The notes beneath the pieces are model-generated. The model had not been told where the DNA came from. It saw only the letters and a program-made list of their open reading frames with translations, and did no database searches. Shown one piece after another: positions 36,396 through 48,470 of a stretch of DNA of 64,000 nucleotides. A program made the translations under genes and the position numbers. This DNA is from Perca fluviatilis (taxonomy: Eukaryota; Chordata; Actinopteri; Perciformes; Percidae): assembly GCF_010015445.1 (NCBI RefSeq), contig NC_053132.1, positions 33,382,501-33,446,500 on the forward strand. Direction: 5' to 3'. The stretch's first letter is position 1; each line of letters starts with the position of its first letter.

Positions 36396-37868
36396 AAGAG
36401 CCAGATGATAAATGGCCCCTGGAAACAATCACTTCTGGATGTCAGAGTAAGGAGGGGAGCGGATGTCAACAGTGACCACCACCTGGTAACAGTCCTGAAG
36501 CTCAAACTAAGGAGATCAGGACAAAAAGAAATTGGGCCGACAATGTATCGATGTAGGGAGACTACGTGATCCCAAAATTAAAACTGCCTTCATCCTGATA
36601 TTGAAGAATAGGTTCCAAGCTCTGACCAACATGAATGAGGACCTCACGCAACCAGATACTAATGAAATCCATAACAAGTGGGAACAAATCAAGCAAACAT
36701 ATTCAGAAACCAGCAAAGCTTATCTTGGAACAACAAAACATAAAAAGGAGTGGATAACAACTAAAACCTGGCAATCCATTGAAAACCGGAGAAACCTTAA
36801 AAAAAAGGTACTTGAAGCAAAGTCTGAAAGGCTGCAAGATAAGTACAAATCGGAATACAGAGAAGTTGACTGAATTGTAAAGAAGAAGGTAAGAGCAGAC
36901 AAGAGGGCCTATATGGAAGATCTTGTGAAACAAGCAGAAGATGCAGCCAGACAAGGTGAGCAAGGGATTGTGTACAGGATCCCCAATAAGATCTGTGGAA
37001 AGTATCCTCGAAACATCGATGCCCCCATAACAGAAATAGAAAACCGATGGGCAGAACACTTCACTGAAATCCTCAATAGACCACCACCTACAGTAGAAGC
37101 TGACATACAAGAAGCTGACGCTGACCTTGATATTAACATAGAACCACCAGAGAAAGAAGAAATCATTTCCGCCATCAAATCCCTGAAAAATGGAAAAGCA
37201 CCTGGACAAGACAGCCTAAATGCTGAGCTGTTCAAGGCAGACCCAGGGCTGGCAGCTAAATTGCTGTTCACTGTTCACAGCCATATGAGCAATTGCAACA
37301 ACTGGCATCACCCTTTTGTCTATCCCTAGTATAATCCTTGCCAAAATCATTGTACAGAGAATATCAGGTGCAATTGATGACCAGTTTAGAAAGGAACAAG
37401 CAGGGTTCCGGAAAGGTAGAGGGTTTATTGACCAAATATTCACACTATGCAACATCGTTAAACAGTGCACAGACTGGCAAAGGCTGGCAAAACTTTGTGG
37501 ACTTCGAAAAGGCCTTCGACAGCATCCACAGAGAGAGTCTTTGGCGAGCTTATGGGATCCCAAACGAAATGGTTCTTCTCATCAAGAGCTTCTATAACAA
37601 CTTTGCGTGCCAAGTTGGAAGCAGCCACATCAATTTTGCAGTCAAGACGGGAGTGAGGCAAAGCTGCGTGATGTCTGCAGTGCTGGTTAACGTGGTCATG
37701 GACTGGGTGAAGAGGAGAACCACTGAAGGGGCATCAGATGGACTCTGTTCTGTCAACTGGAAGATCTGGACTTCGCTGACAACGTGGTTTTGGTCTCGCA
37801 CACGCATCAGCATATGCAAGACAAAACCAGTCATCTTAACAACTTTGCACAGCAAATAGGTCTTAAGG
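36396..37868 (+). pseudogene. RTE-like LINE pol fragment, frameshifted
   Basis: It begins near the end of the endonuclease (RRGADVNSDHHLVTV) and continues through the linker (NRFQALTNMNE, KEWITTKTWQSIENRR, ADKRAYMEDLVKQAEDAARQGEQG-type sequence, RWAEHFTEILNRPPP) into the reverse transcriptase. Motif A is FVDFEKAFDSIHRESLW and motif B GVRQSCVMSAV. The active-site box reads FADN where FADD is expected. A deletion near 37280 joins KLLFTVHSHMS to NCNNW, and at least three frame changes follow. It resembles pol of a teleost LINE family often mis-annotated as craniofacial development protein 2-like. The clade (RTE-like) is my best guess. Confidence 0.8.
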
Positions 37869-37955
37869 TCTTAAGTAAAGTACAGATACGCAAAAAACGT
37901 ACTTAAGTACAGTAACGAAGAATTTGTACTTTGTTACATTCCACCACTACAATTT
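37869..37955. repeat. Fragment of the TACTTAAGTAC hAT-like repeat
   Basis: TACTTAAGTACAGTAACGAAG and ACATTCCACCACTAC are shared in style with the element at 58572-59536. Confidence 0.55.
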
Positions 37956-38439
37956 GGCCCTATAAAGAGCGCTATCAATCACCAAATAACGCAGGATTTA
38001 GTTTAGTTTAATTGCTGATGTAAATTGCAGTGTTAGTGTTTCTTTGCCTACTATGATTTTTTTTCAACAAATGATTACAGTACAATATTATTATTGTAAA
38101 CGACTGTAAAGTTAAATAAAATGCAGTAACCAATTATTTGGAGCAAATTGTCATCACTCAAATGTACGTAAGAGTGCTCTTGAGTGTTTGTAGATTTTGT
38201 TCTTAGCTAAGAACAAATTCAAGATAAGAAAACATTAGTGAATGTCAGAATCTTCATAAAAACTGGGTAAGTGGGGTTTAAGAACACATTTCTTTGTAAG
38301 AACAGTTGGTAAATGAGGCCCATTGTTTGTTTGGGACTTGGGAGAAAATAGCCAACCCTACTTTCTTCACTGAGACAGACGAAAATGAAATGGCTCGTTA
38401 ATCAAAGCTAGGCTTTGGGAAAGGAAGAGATACGTGACA
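37956..38439. other. No gene seen
   Basis: AT-rich, no coding support. Confidence 0.5.
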
Positions 38440-39903
38440 AGATGAAACCAGTCAGTTAACTAAACTCCAAGCATGCATCAAAGATATAAAATCCTGGATG
38501 ACCTACAATTTATTTAATGTTAAACTCAGACAAAACTGAAGTGATTGTGCTGGGCCCTAAACACCTGTGAACCTCATTATCTAAAGATATAGCTACTCTA
38601 GATGGTATCGCCCTGGCTTCCAGCACTACTGTCAGAAATCTAGGAGTTATTTTTGATCAGGATATATCCTTTAACGCCCACTTAAAACAAACCTCAAGAA
38701 CAGCATTTTTTCACCTTCGTAACATTGCCAAAATTAGGAACATCCTGTCTCAACACGATCCTAAAAAACTAATCGATGCATTCGTTACTTCCAGGCTGGA
38801 CTATTAGTACCACCCGTATTATAGTACGTTATTGTACCACTAGAACCCTGCGCTCCCAGAATGCAGAGTTACTTGTGGTTCCTAGAGTCTCTAAAAGTAA
38901 AATGGGAGCCAGAGCCTTCAGCTATCAGGCTCCTCTCCTGTGGAACCAGCTCCCAGTCTGGGTCCGGGGGGCAGACACCGTCACCACATTTAAGAGTAAA
39001 CTTAAAACTCTCCTCTTCGATAAAGCTTATAGTTAGGGCGGGGGAGGGGGTGTGTGTCTGCAGACGCGGCACCCCTTCTCTTCTCTGCTTCTCTTCATAG
39101 TCGTCAGATTCATCTACCATATAATAAATGGTATAATCAAAGTAGAGGGAGGCAGGCAAGTACAGCCCGATCTGGCGGGGAGAGTTCTAGCCCGACCAGG
39201 CTCCTCTCCTTAACCTGTCTCTCTTAATTATGCTGTTATAGTTTTAGACCGCCGGGGGACTTCCTTTGACACACTGAGCTTCTTTCTCCTCTCTCTTTCC
39301 ATCTGTGTGCATCCATGTCCCAGAAATGGTTGTTACTAACCTAGCTCAGGGGAGCTTATTCCCCGGAGTCCTTATGTTTTTTTTTTTCGCCCAGCATGTT
39401 TCCTTGGATTAGGGTGGCACCTACATCATGGTTGCAGCTGTTGCTGTGGTCCTGCTGCGTGCCCTGCTATGCCATGTTACACCCTGCTACGCTCTGCAGT
39501 GCCCTGCTACGCCCTGCTGCGTCCTGTAACGCCCTGCAGTGCCCTGCTATGCCATGAACTACTACAACTACTATTTCTAGTCACTGTTCCATTATCTTGA
39601 TTGTAACTATTATTGCCACTGTTCATCACACCCCCAACCGCCACCGTCAGACACCGCCTACCAAGAGCCTGGGTCTGTCCGAGGTCTCTTCCTTAAAGGA
39701 AGTTTTTCTCACCACCGAGGTTTCTTCCTAAAAGGAAGTTTTTCCTCACCACTGTTGCACTAAATGCTTGCTCTTGGGGGAATTACTGGAATTGTTGGGT
39801 CTTTGTATATTATAGAGTGTGGTCTAGACCTACTCTATCTGTAAAGTGTCTTGAGATAACTCCTGTTATGATTTGATACTATACATTGAATTGAATTGAA
39901 TTG
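38440..39903 (+). mobile_element. L2-like LINE 3' fragment
   Basis: It codes for the end of the reverse transcriptase: VRNLGVIFDQDISFN, AFFHLRNIAKIRNIL, then, after an internal deletion near 38815, SRVSKSKMGARAFSYQAP and LLWNQLPVWVRGADT ending LFDKAYS at 39036. A long 3' UTR follows, with a short tandem (39456-39556) and the conserved tail also seen at 22708-22922, ending in TTGAATTGAATTGAATT. It was truncated at the 5' end, as is usual for LINE insertions, and is inactive. Confidence 0.85.
39456..39556. repeat. Degenerate tandem repeat in the L2 3' UTR
   Basis: Units of the GCCCTGCTACGCC and GCCCTGCAGTG type are repeated about eight times with variation. Confidence 0.75.
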
Positions 39904-40589
39904 ATGAGGAGACAGAGAGTAAAAAAAACAAAGAAAGAAGGTGATGGAGATGAAAGGAAGAGCAGGAACTGCCCACAGTGCCAAGGATGGGATTAGCATT
40001 ATGTCTCTGTGCTGTTCAACCAAATGCAAAAACTGACCTAATCCAATTCAAACAGTGTAATAACCAAAGAGATATACTGTATACGATTTTGGTGATTACA
40101 GTGTAACCAATTCATTGTTGGTTTGGCTCTCTACCTGGGATTTGTTGATAAGTAAAATAAGAAAAAGAAATAAAATATCATCAGCCTTACCCTTCCAGTC
40201 TGAATTAAGTTAATACATGTGAAATCTACATCACATCTCTCTGCAAACTCTCACAGCTGAAGAAGGTAGCAAATAAATGCAGATGTGTTCCACAATGTGC
40301 ACTTTACAATTCTAAAGCCTTGAGCCTTAAAACTGCTCGGATGGATATGAAGCCAATCGCTGGGAGGGGAAGCTGAAACGGTGCTTTGGAGCGCCACACT
40401 TGACACACCACTGCCTGGGGCTACGAACGAGTCAGAAGCCTCCTTCATTCCCCCCTTTTTTTCTCCCTTCTTTTAAATTCTAATCTCTATACCTCTTTAT
40501 CCTCCATCCCTGTATCAAAGCCTGCCCTTTAACTTCAACCCAGGAGAAGAAGGCCATTTGAACAGAGACCTTCTGGAAGGATGGTGTAT
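39904..40589. other. No gene seen
   Basis: No coding support; no clear repeat. Confidence 0.5.
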
Positions 40590-40960
40590 AGTAAGTTAGT
40601 AAGTAAGTAAAATACCAATGTGGTAATATAGTGCTTTTCACAGACATAAGTCACACAGTACTGGGGCATCAGACAACATACAAGAAAGAAATCATAAAAG
40701 ATGAAGTGAACATGTGTGCCACGTGTTTGAAAAGTGCAAACTAAGAAGACAATACATAATGACAACACAATACACAATTAAAACTATACAATAATACATA
40801 AAGTGCAGACCTGGTGCATACAGGTTAACACAATGCCTGTCTCAACAGGTATGTCTTCATCTGCCTTTTAAAAGAATCCCCAGAAACAGCAGACCGTAAG
40901 GGTGGAAGCAGAGCATTCCATAATTTAGGTGCTATGGACTCAAAAGCTTGATCCCCACAG
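40590..40960 (-). repeat. Diverged copy of the 23215-23540 repeat
   Basis: A GTAA tract at 40591-40610, then AATATAGTGCTTTTCACAGA and, in the same order as at 23215, the TGTCTTCATCTGCCTTTTAAA-type block. Confidence 0.45.
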
Positions 40961-40967
40961 GTCTTAA

Positions 40968-41244
40968 AGGTGCAGTAGGTAAGACTTATAAAACTAACTT
41001 TCTGTCATATTTGCTGAAACTGACCCTATGTTCCAGTAGAACTACATGAAGCAGGTCATTAAAAAAATCTGGCTCCTCTGGCACCACCTACAGCCTGGAG
41101 TGTGATTTGCAAAAGGCGACAGCTCCCTGTTCAGATGCACCAATCAGGGCCGGGGGGGTGGAAAGGGGGGAGGGACTGAGAAGTTGTCGATGTTCAAATT
41201 TTTTACCTATGTCCTGGATCTTTGCAATCCTACCTACGGCACCT
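40968..41244. mobile_element. TTAA-type MITE
   Basis: The left end AGGTGCAGTAGGTAAGA follows TTAA (40964-40967). The right end, reversed, AGGTGCCGTAGGTAGGA lies before TTAA (41245-41248). It is 277 bases long and non-coding. Confidence 0.88.
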
Positions 41245-41499
41245 TTAATGAACGTCCGTTACATTCAAGCCATTGCCAAATGAGTAGCTACAAAGCTAAT
41301 AAAGACTATCAGCTCCACACATCTCTCTCTGGATTTCTGAGTGAGTGGCCAATACTATCAGCAAAAGAACTGGCTGCCACTGTCAGAGAGAACATTAACA
41401 AGTTGCAAAAGAAAGCTTTTGTTGCAGCACTGTCAAGACACAAAATGGAGAAACAAGAAGCAGAAATAACAAATCCAAGGAGACCACCTGCGGGGAATT

Positions 41500-42400
41500 T
41501 ATTCTGAATCTTGTTGATGTCAAGCGGTTCAGCATTCTAACTCGACTGGTGAAGACAGTAGCATGGATTTGGAGAACAGCAAAGAGATTTCTCGGAAAGA
41601 ACATCTCCTTAAACAGTTCAAAGTGGGAGGCGGTCTCATTAACCGGAGTCATCACAGTAAGAGAACGAGAAGACGCCCTAAGAGACATTTTTTGTGCTGT
41701 GCAAATGGGCACAACCTTCCCAGGCACCACAACAGACCGACTAGTAGCCTATAGATATCAAGACTGGGCTGATGGTTTGTGGTGGCAGAGTGCAAAGCTT
41801 TGAAGAGGATAAAGTTGCTGTTCCAATCCTGCCTGTTGATGCGTGGGTGTCCATGCTGCTAGCTCGGGAGGCTCACAGTGTGAGTCATGACAGAGTGGCT
41901 GGAACCTTGCTTAAGATAAGAAGGAAAGCTTGAATCATAAAAGGAAGGAGGATTGCTCAAAAAGTCGTTGATCACTGCATAATCTGCAGGAAAGCCAAAG
42001 CAAAGAAATGTCAACAAGTAATGAGTGATCTTCCACCTGAAAGAACTGAACCTGCTGCTCCTTTCAAGTTCACAACATTAGACCTCTTTGGACACTATTA
42101 CGTTAAGGATAAAGTCAAGAAGAGGGTAACACTCAGTCTGGAGAGTCGTCAGAACTAATCCAGACTGCAAAGGCATTGTGAGAGATGTCAATGTGCAGAC
42201 CTTTCCAAGTTACTCCATCCATTTTACAACAGGATTGAAAGGAAAGACAAAGCATTCCAATCAGGATAAGGAGAGAATCCAAGCAACCATTGTTCACAGG
42301 GATATTAGGTGGCTGGTTGTCTTACTTCTAGTGGAAGAACAGATGGTGAGTCAAGACAGCAATGTGTCAAGAGGACCAAATTCGATCCTCAAAGTTTGAC
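41500..42400 (+). pseudogene. BEL/Pao-type retroelement pol remnant (connection and integrase head)
   Basis: Broken frames show the segment after the RNase H region (VDVKRFSILTRLVKTVAW), the upstream part of the integrase (VPILPVDAWVSMLLAREAH), an HHCC zinc-binding pattern (H..SH spaced from CIICRKAKAKKC) and the start of the integrase core (FKFTTLDLFGHYYVK). Several stops and frameshifts interrupt it. No gag, protease or reverse transcriptase is recognised upstream; a MITE lies there. Order and motifs fit a BEL/Pao LTR retrotransposon. It is an old, non-functional copy. Confidence 0.75.
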
Positions 42401-42777
42401 TGTAAAGTGCCGATCTTCCAAGTGATTCCATTAGGATGTTGGGTGGGAGGTGTCAAGTCAAACTGGAGAAAAACTGTTTAAATTCCAAGCAGCTGTTTGA
42501 AGCGGACGATTGTTAAATGTGCCCGGCCGAGTTTCGCCCGGGGCTTTAAAACGGAGACATTGGAAGTAAAGAGGAACACAAGTTGACGAGTGGCAAACGG
42601 CGAGAGTTGAAAAGAGAGACTGTTCAAAAAGCTGCCATGATCGCCAGCTAAAGTATGCAGAACTGATGATCTACAACACCCGAATGGCAGCCGGAAAGAG
42701 ACTGAGCTCTAAATGAACTGAGACTGCTGAAAACTACGGAGCCCCCCTGGGGTCATCTGAGAAAAAAAAAACGAAAC

Positions 42778-42970
42778 CGTGCTCATGGTTTTATAATCTG
42801 TTCGCACGGATTCATAATCCGTGCCCTCAGTTTTATAATCTGTTCGCACGGATTTGCAATCTGTGTGCACGGTTTTGTAAACGTGCCCACATAATCCGTG
42901 CCCTCGGTTTTGCAATCTGTGCGCACGGTTTTGCAATCTGTGCGTACAAATTTGTAAACATGCCCACGTA
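42778..42970. repeat. Degenerate ~21-bp minisatellite
   Basis: Units such as CGGTTTTGCAATCTGTGCGCA alternate with CGGATTCATAATCCGTGCCC-type units, about nine in all. Some units contain a small dyad (CGGATT..AATCCG). Confidence 0.8.
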
Positions 42971-44326
42971 AACGCGCAAACATGTTTAACATTCCAGAGA
43001 AGACGGCACGGGGAACCTACTTTCAGCTGCGTCTCCATCCAACAAGTAAGTCATATTTATCTTGATTTAAGGCTATATTATGTATTGCATTGTTCGTTTT
43101 ACTGATTTCTTAACGTAACGTTGCATGTATTGAGCTTTTCACTCACTCCAAAACCGTTCAGTTAGCTAGCTAGCTAGGCAGGCGTTCTGTGAGCACCAAA
43201 GTAACGGCTGCTGTTACAGATAGTGAGGAGGTCTGGGTGGGTGGTTTTGTTGCCTTAACATAAGTGTAATGTCCCGCCGAAACGACCAGCATCTCGCGGG
43301 GCCCTAGCTGTACCCAGCTCAAAGTCACCCTATATCGAATAAACTGAACTAGCTACCAACTCCCGCTGATACAGCGACATATCACCGAGCTGTGTAGCCG
43401 CCTAACAATAACATATTCTCGGGTAACGCAACTTCCAACCGCTGCTGATTTTTACGGGGCTCTGTGGTCTGGTCTCCTATTTTCATAAGATTTCATTTAT
43501 ATGTGTGCTTAAATTTTCGTACCATATCGAAAAAACATGTTCATGAGAATGCGCTTGTCCAGTTATGAAGCTTCAAACACTGCAACTTTGAGCATCCAAT
43601 TAGTTGAGCAGATATTCGTATCTTTAGCTATATATTTGTAAGGTAACGTTACACACTTTATTCTTAATCGTCACATATACCAAACAGTAAGCTATAATCA
43701 TTGCTTGAATTTAAAAAAAGCTATAATCAGGGGCAGACATGTAGGCATAAAAAAGCTACTTTTCATTGGATATGATACTCTATTACTTGAATTCTGCCCA
43801 CACACAAAATAATGCAATATACTGAATTAGGCCTTTAAATAAGGGAATCAGCAGCACTGACAGTTATGAATTCAAGACTAGACCTCAGACTTTCTAAATG
43901 GGAAAATGTATGTCAGGACAGGTAGGTCTATACAAATCTCAGATAGCCTATAGGTGGTAAAATGGACCTTGCGCTAAATACAACAGAATGAAACATACAG
44001 CAGACTGCCATAGTCTCTAATGATGTCCTAATAACATTCATGAGCCTTGGCTTTATCTTAGTGGTGTAGCAGCCATTTCATTGTTTATTACTCAACGTGA
44101 GTGGACAGGGCAAAGGTAAATAAAGGAAAATAAGTAATGGAAATCAAACCCATATAGCCCAAATCAATTGAACTTGATTCTCAGAAGTGGGAGAGTTTTG
44201 ATTCAGTTTTAACCATTAGGCCACATACCATTAGTGACATGGTACATATTGAACTTAAAATGTATAAGTTCATAATAATTTGCTAATTTTTGCCTGGCAT
44301 TAAATCATTATTCCCCTTTTGATAGA
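42971..44326 (+). other. Probable 5' flank or leader of the downstream gene
   Basis: A possible non-coding first exon ends at ATCCAACAA with the donor GTAAGT (about 43046). Joining it to the acceptor before 44326 would put its own ATG (42980) out of frame with the next exon, so it would be leader sequence only. No promoter motif is certain. Confidence 0.35.
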
Positions 44327-47300
44327 ATGGACCAGAGTTTCCACAAGTTCCTTCGAGAACAGCGGAGGTTAAATGAGACCGTTGTCACCACCTTTATCAA
44401 CGAGAAGGTAAGTAATGCCCCAGTTAACACAACTACAGCTGTCCAAGTAACATAACTTATAACTCGATGCAGTCAGACATTTAACTATTCTCCGTTAAGA
44501 TAAAAGGTATGGGACTGCAGCGTGTCAGTATTTACACTGCATAAATTAGGCAGCAGCTAGCAAATGGGAAAAATCTTGTGAAATCTTGATAACCAACACC
44601 ATGGTGTGTTTCAGGATGCATGTACATTTTTCAGCTAGGTTTATTTTAAGATGCACAATAAAGCAGTGGTTCACAGACTTTACTTTATAGTTTTATTTGT
44701 TCTGCTTAAAATCAACTTTGTGTTGGACTCTGTGTTGTGGAGGATACCGGACCTTTGTTGACGTTAGTGAACTCGATTTATAAGCTAAAGTTAGCTAGTT
44801 TTTCACACTGTTGAAACTGTAAGCCCAGCCTTTCTCAAACTCTTTTACGCCAAGGCCCAGTAATGTTAGACCTTCAACCTTTGGGGCTCTGCTTTTTGGG
44901 GAAAGGAAAATCTATTTGTTTATTATTTATAACATTTAATTAATTATATAGTTACATTTATAGAATTCTGTCCGTGCCATCTTATGTCATATCATAAACT
45001 CCCTTGCCAACTCAATATTTCCAGAAGAAGAGCATAAAGCAATAGTTGGTTGTTTATTGTTAAGGCTATATGTTCAAATTAAAATGAATTAAAACTTATA
45101 ACAATAACATCATTATATGGCTGTTTAACAACAACAAGAACCACTAAATGGCAAAATGGTATTTTACAATAACTTTGTATGCACCACAAGGCTGTCAAGG
45201 CCATGTTTAAGCCAGCTAATGGTTCTAGCTAACAGTAGCCGTGTACTGTTAACTAGCCTCACATGCAGCGATGCTTCTTTAGCCTCTTATGTCCGTTTCA
45301 GAGCACCAGAGAGCAGTGCAGACATTTTAGTGGCACCAAACTGAAGCACAGAAATTCGGGTTGCTATTCGGTCCTAAAGATAGATACCAGTCGATTAGGC
45401 AACAGTCTGGTGCCATATTAAGAGTGTTTCAGTACCCAACCCTATAATAAACAGTTATTTATTTGCGGGGGTGCCAGTCCTCAGCCTATAGTTTGAGAAA
45501 GGCTGCTGTTGGGGAGCTGAAGAAAGGCAAGGTACTCGGGAGACTACATGGATGTCTCATCCCTTCTCAAAGTCTGAAATTTCATTAAAAAAAAAGGTCC
45601 AGAATCCTTTAAGTAGAAATCATACCATACGCTGTTGCAATAGAGAATCTTGGGGAAGGTCTTAATTTAAGTCATGTTACAATGTGTTTACACAAATGAA
45701 CAAATAGGACTGCTTCATACTCTACTGTACAATTACCATTTTCATCATTTTTAGATTGACTGCTATGCTGTCCATGGAATGACAGATGACCAGTTGATGA
45801 AATATGTCCCCAAGATTGGAGACCGGATAGCTATTCGGCAGTACTGCAGGACAGAAGTGGCTGCACTGGAAGGAACCACCACAACCATTTCTAAGGCTAC
45901 AGAAAGCCTGATGAAAAAAATAAAAGAAAGGCGGGCCTCCAAGAGAAGTCATGAGGATGAACGTTCAGAAAAATTGTCTGGAAACTCAAATGCTTTAAAA
46001 AGGGAGCGTGTTTTTCAAATGGGGTTGTTTGAAGAAGTTGGAGCCAAAAACATACAGGTAAAAGAGAGAAGGGGAGGAGGGACCAGGCATTTGAAGGCTT
46101 TAAAGACCGCCACAATGGCACACCTGATGGACATTGGCAAAGAACTCTTTTTTCCAAACGGAAAAAGTAAAATTGGGAATGTCAATGACTTTGAATTCTG
46201 CATACGAGATTTTACTGAAGATGAGCTGGCTCCATTGACCACCCTAGGTGAGCAATATGAGAAGAGGAAAGTTAAAATGTTGAGACTGTATCTATCATGC
46301 AAAAAGACTGATGCAGAAGAAAAACTGAATGATGCTACCTCACCTGGTGAATTACAAAATGCAGAGCCCCTCACAAGAAAATTACCCTGTGCAGCTGCTG
46401 CTTCTTATGGCGCTGCTTCAACTACAGCAACAACCTGTGGATCTGATTTCACAACTGGAGCTCCCAGAACAAAGGCTAGCACACGTGAACCTTCAAATAC
46501 AGTAACTTTACTCTCAACAGAGACGGACATTTTTGAAGAGGATGATTTGATTTCACTTGATGACGAGATTGTGATTGGATATGGTTTTCTTTAAGATAAC
46601 ACTGTGGACCTTGATGATACCCTTCCAATGGACCTGCACCCAGAGGAAAGTTCATTTAAAGTCCAGGAACCTTGTCAACCATTTAAGACCACCAAGCTAA
46701 GGCTTCACAGGGGAAATGTATTCAAAGATCTCAATGCTGCCTTCAAGAGTGGTTGCATATCTGTTGATGACTCAATCTTAGAGATTGAGATGGTCCTACC
46801 CAATGGTGTCACAGAGAAAGGAGAAGACAATGGTGGAGTTCTGCGTGATGCACTAAGTGAGTACTGGGAGACTTTCTTTATGAAATGCACTGCCGGAAAC
46901 CTACTGAAAGTACCCATGACGAGACATGACATGAAAGATGAGTGGGAAAACGTAGCGAAAGTCATGGTCCTAGGCTACAACATCGTGAATTACTTTCCCA
47001 TAGTATTGGCCAAGCCCTTCCTCTCCTACTGTCTTGGACTTGAAATAATGGAGGATGAGCTGTTTGTAGCTTTCTTAGAAATGGTTCCCACTGACGAAAA
47101 GGAAATTGCTGAGGAAGCGATGAAAGACTTCAACAATGTCAGAGAAAGAGAAGAATGGTTGGATTTCCTTGAGGTCCATGACGTTAAAGTTCTGATCACA
47201 GAGGCAAATGTCAGGAAAACATTAGTTGAAGTTGCACATAAAGAAATAGTGCAGGATCCTGCCTATATTGCTGAGTGTTGGAGCAGTGCCTTGAAACGGC

Positions 47301-47986
47301 TGAAACTGCCCCCAGGAGGATTAGATGAAGTGCTGGCCAGCCTCACTCCTACACCCAGGAAGGTTGTAGCCATGCTACAACATGAAACTCTCAACAAGAG
47401 AGAAAATCAGACTCTTGATTTCCTCAAGAAGTTCATCAGAAACTGCAGCGAAGTTCGGCTGAGGAAATTTCTCAGATTCTGCACTGGTACCTATTTACGA
47501 TCAGTTTGATTAATAGTCATAGGATTTGTGGATTAATCGAACATGTATTTACTCTAAATTTGTATTTACCAAATCATTGTCCCCTTTTAAAGGGATAATC
47601 TGATTTAGTTAGTATTATATGAAATACTTGCCATTAGTGTAGTTCATGCATAAGCATTACCTTGCATTTCCATAGTCAGAGTTCAGGCAGTAAACAGGGT
47701 CTACTAACTACTACCAACTACAGTACATAACTAAACAGTTTTATTTGACCAAGACTATAACTAGATCCATTCAATTAAAAAAAAAAAAAACATTATTTTT
47801 CATGTCTTCAACAGGTGCAGACCTCCTTGTTGCCAAAGATATCCATGTCCGATTCCTCCAAGACCCCAGTCCCACACATGCGGATGTGTTTTGGAAGTCC
47901 CAAACAACTATGCGTCATACGCGGAGTTGGCAGAAGAGTTCACTAATGTCCTTGATGCAAACATGTGGGTGATGGACATTATTTAG
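44327..47986 (+). pseudogene. SAM-like / HECT-like multicopy teleost protein, TE-associated, damaged
   Basis: Exon 1 is 44327-44407 (ATG; donor GTAAGT), exon 2 is 45755-47486, and exon 3 runs from 47815 to a stop at 47984-47986. The N-terminus (MDQSFHKFL..., then IDCYAVHGMTDDQLMKYVP, GDRIAIRQYC) resembles a SAM-type helical domain. A basic linker leads to a conserved block with GGGTRHL and LFFPNGKSKIG. The C-terminal half (GEDNGGVLRDALSEYWETFF onward) is HECT-like. Exon 3 in a shifted frame reads SHTCGCVLEVPNNY, where a HECT domain carries its catalytic cysteine. HECT enzymes pass ubiquitin to targets via that cysteine; activity here is only inferred. Defects: TAA at 46592-46594 with the same frame open on both sides, and an indel near 47870. 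It faces the integrase gene at 50369-52171. Confidence 0.75.
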
Positions 47987-48281
47987 TGGTAAGTGATAGG
48001 TCAGGCTTCAAGACACAATTAATAAAAAAATTTCAATTTTCTTATCACTTCTTTTATGTTATCCAGTTATGTTGTCAGACAAATGCTGGAACACGGTTGT
48101 ACTTGTCGTGACTTAAGGTACTAAACAAATAAAAACCAGCATGTGTTTCCTTTGAAGTCGGCTTATATGCCTTCCTCGCTGCAAATAAAACTACTAGCGT
48201 TAGCTACGGTTTTCATGCTTTACTCTGGAACACACACCAGAAACATAATGAACAGGAATTACTCTTCTACAACACACTGCT

Positions 48282-48282
<1 letters not shown>

Positions 48283-48359
<77 letters not shown>
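48283..48359. repeat. (GT)n microsatellite
   Basis: A long GT tract immediately before the first copy of the duplicated 105-bp block. Confidence 0.97.
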
Positions 48360-48360
<1 letters not shown>

Positions 48361-48361
48361 T

Positions 48362-48470
48362 TTGAAGGTCTACTTAAAACTCCACCCTCTCTACCCTACT
48401 TGTGTTAATGTTACTGAATTCAAGATTGTTAGACCCTGTAGCTTATATCAGCGTATGTTTTGATGTGTGT
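48362..48470. repeat. Direct duplicate block, copy A
   Basis: TCTACTTAAAACTCCACCCT and CTACCCTACTTGTGTT are shared with 50020-50125, followed by ATTGTTAGACCCTGTAGCTT. The copies are about 1.66 kb apart and roughly 88-90 percent alike by eye. Confidence 0.8.
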
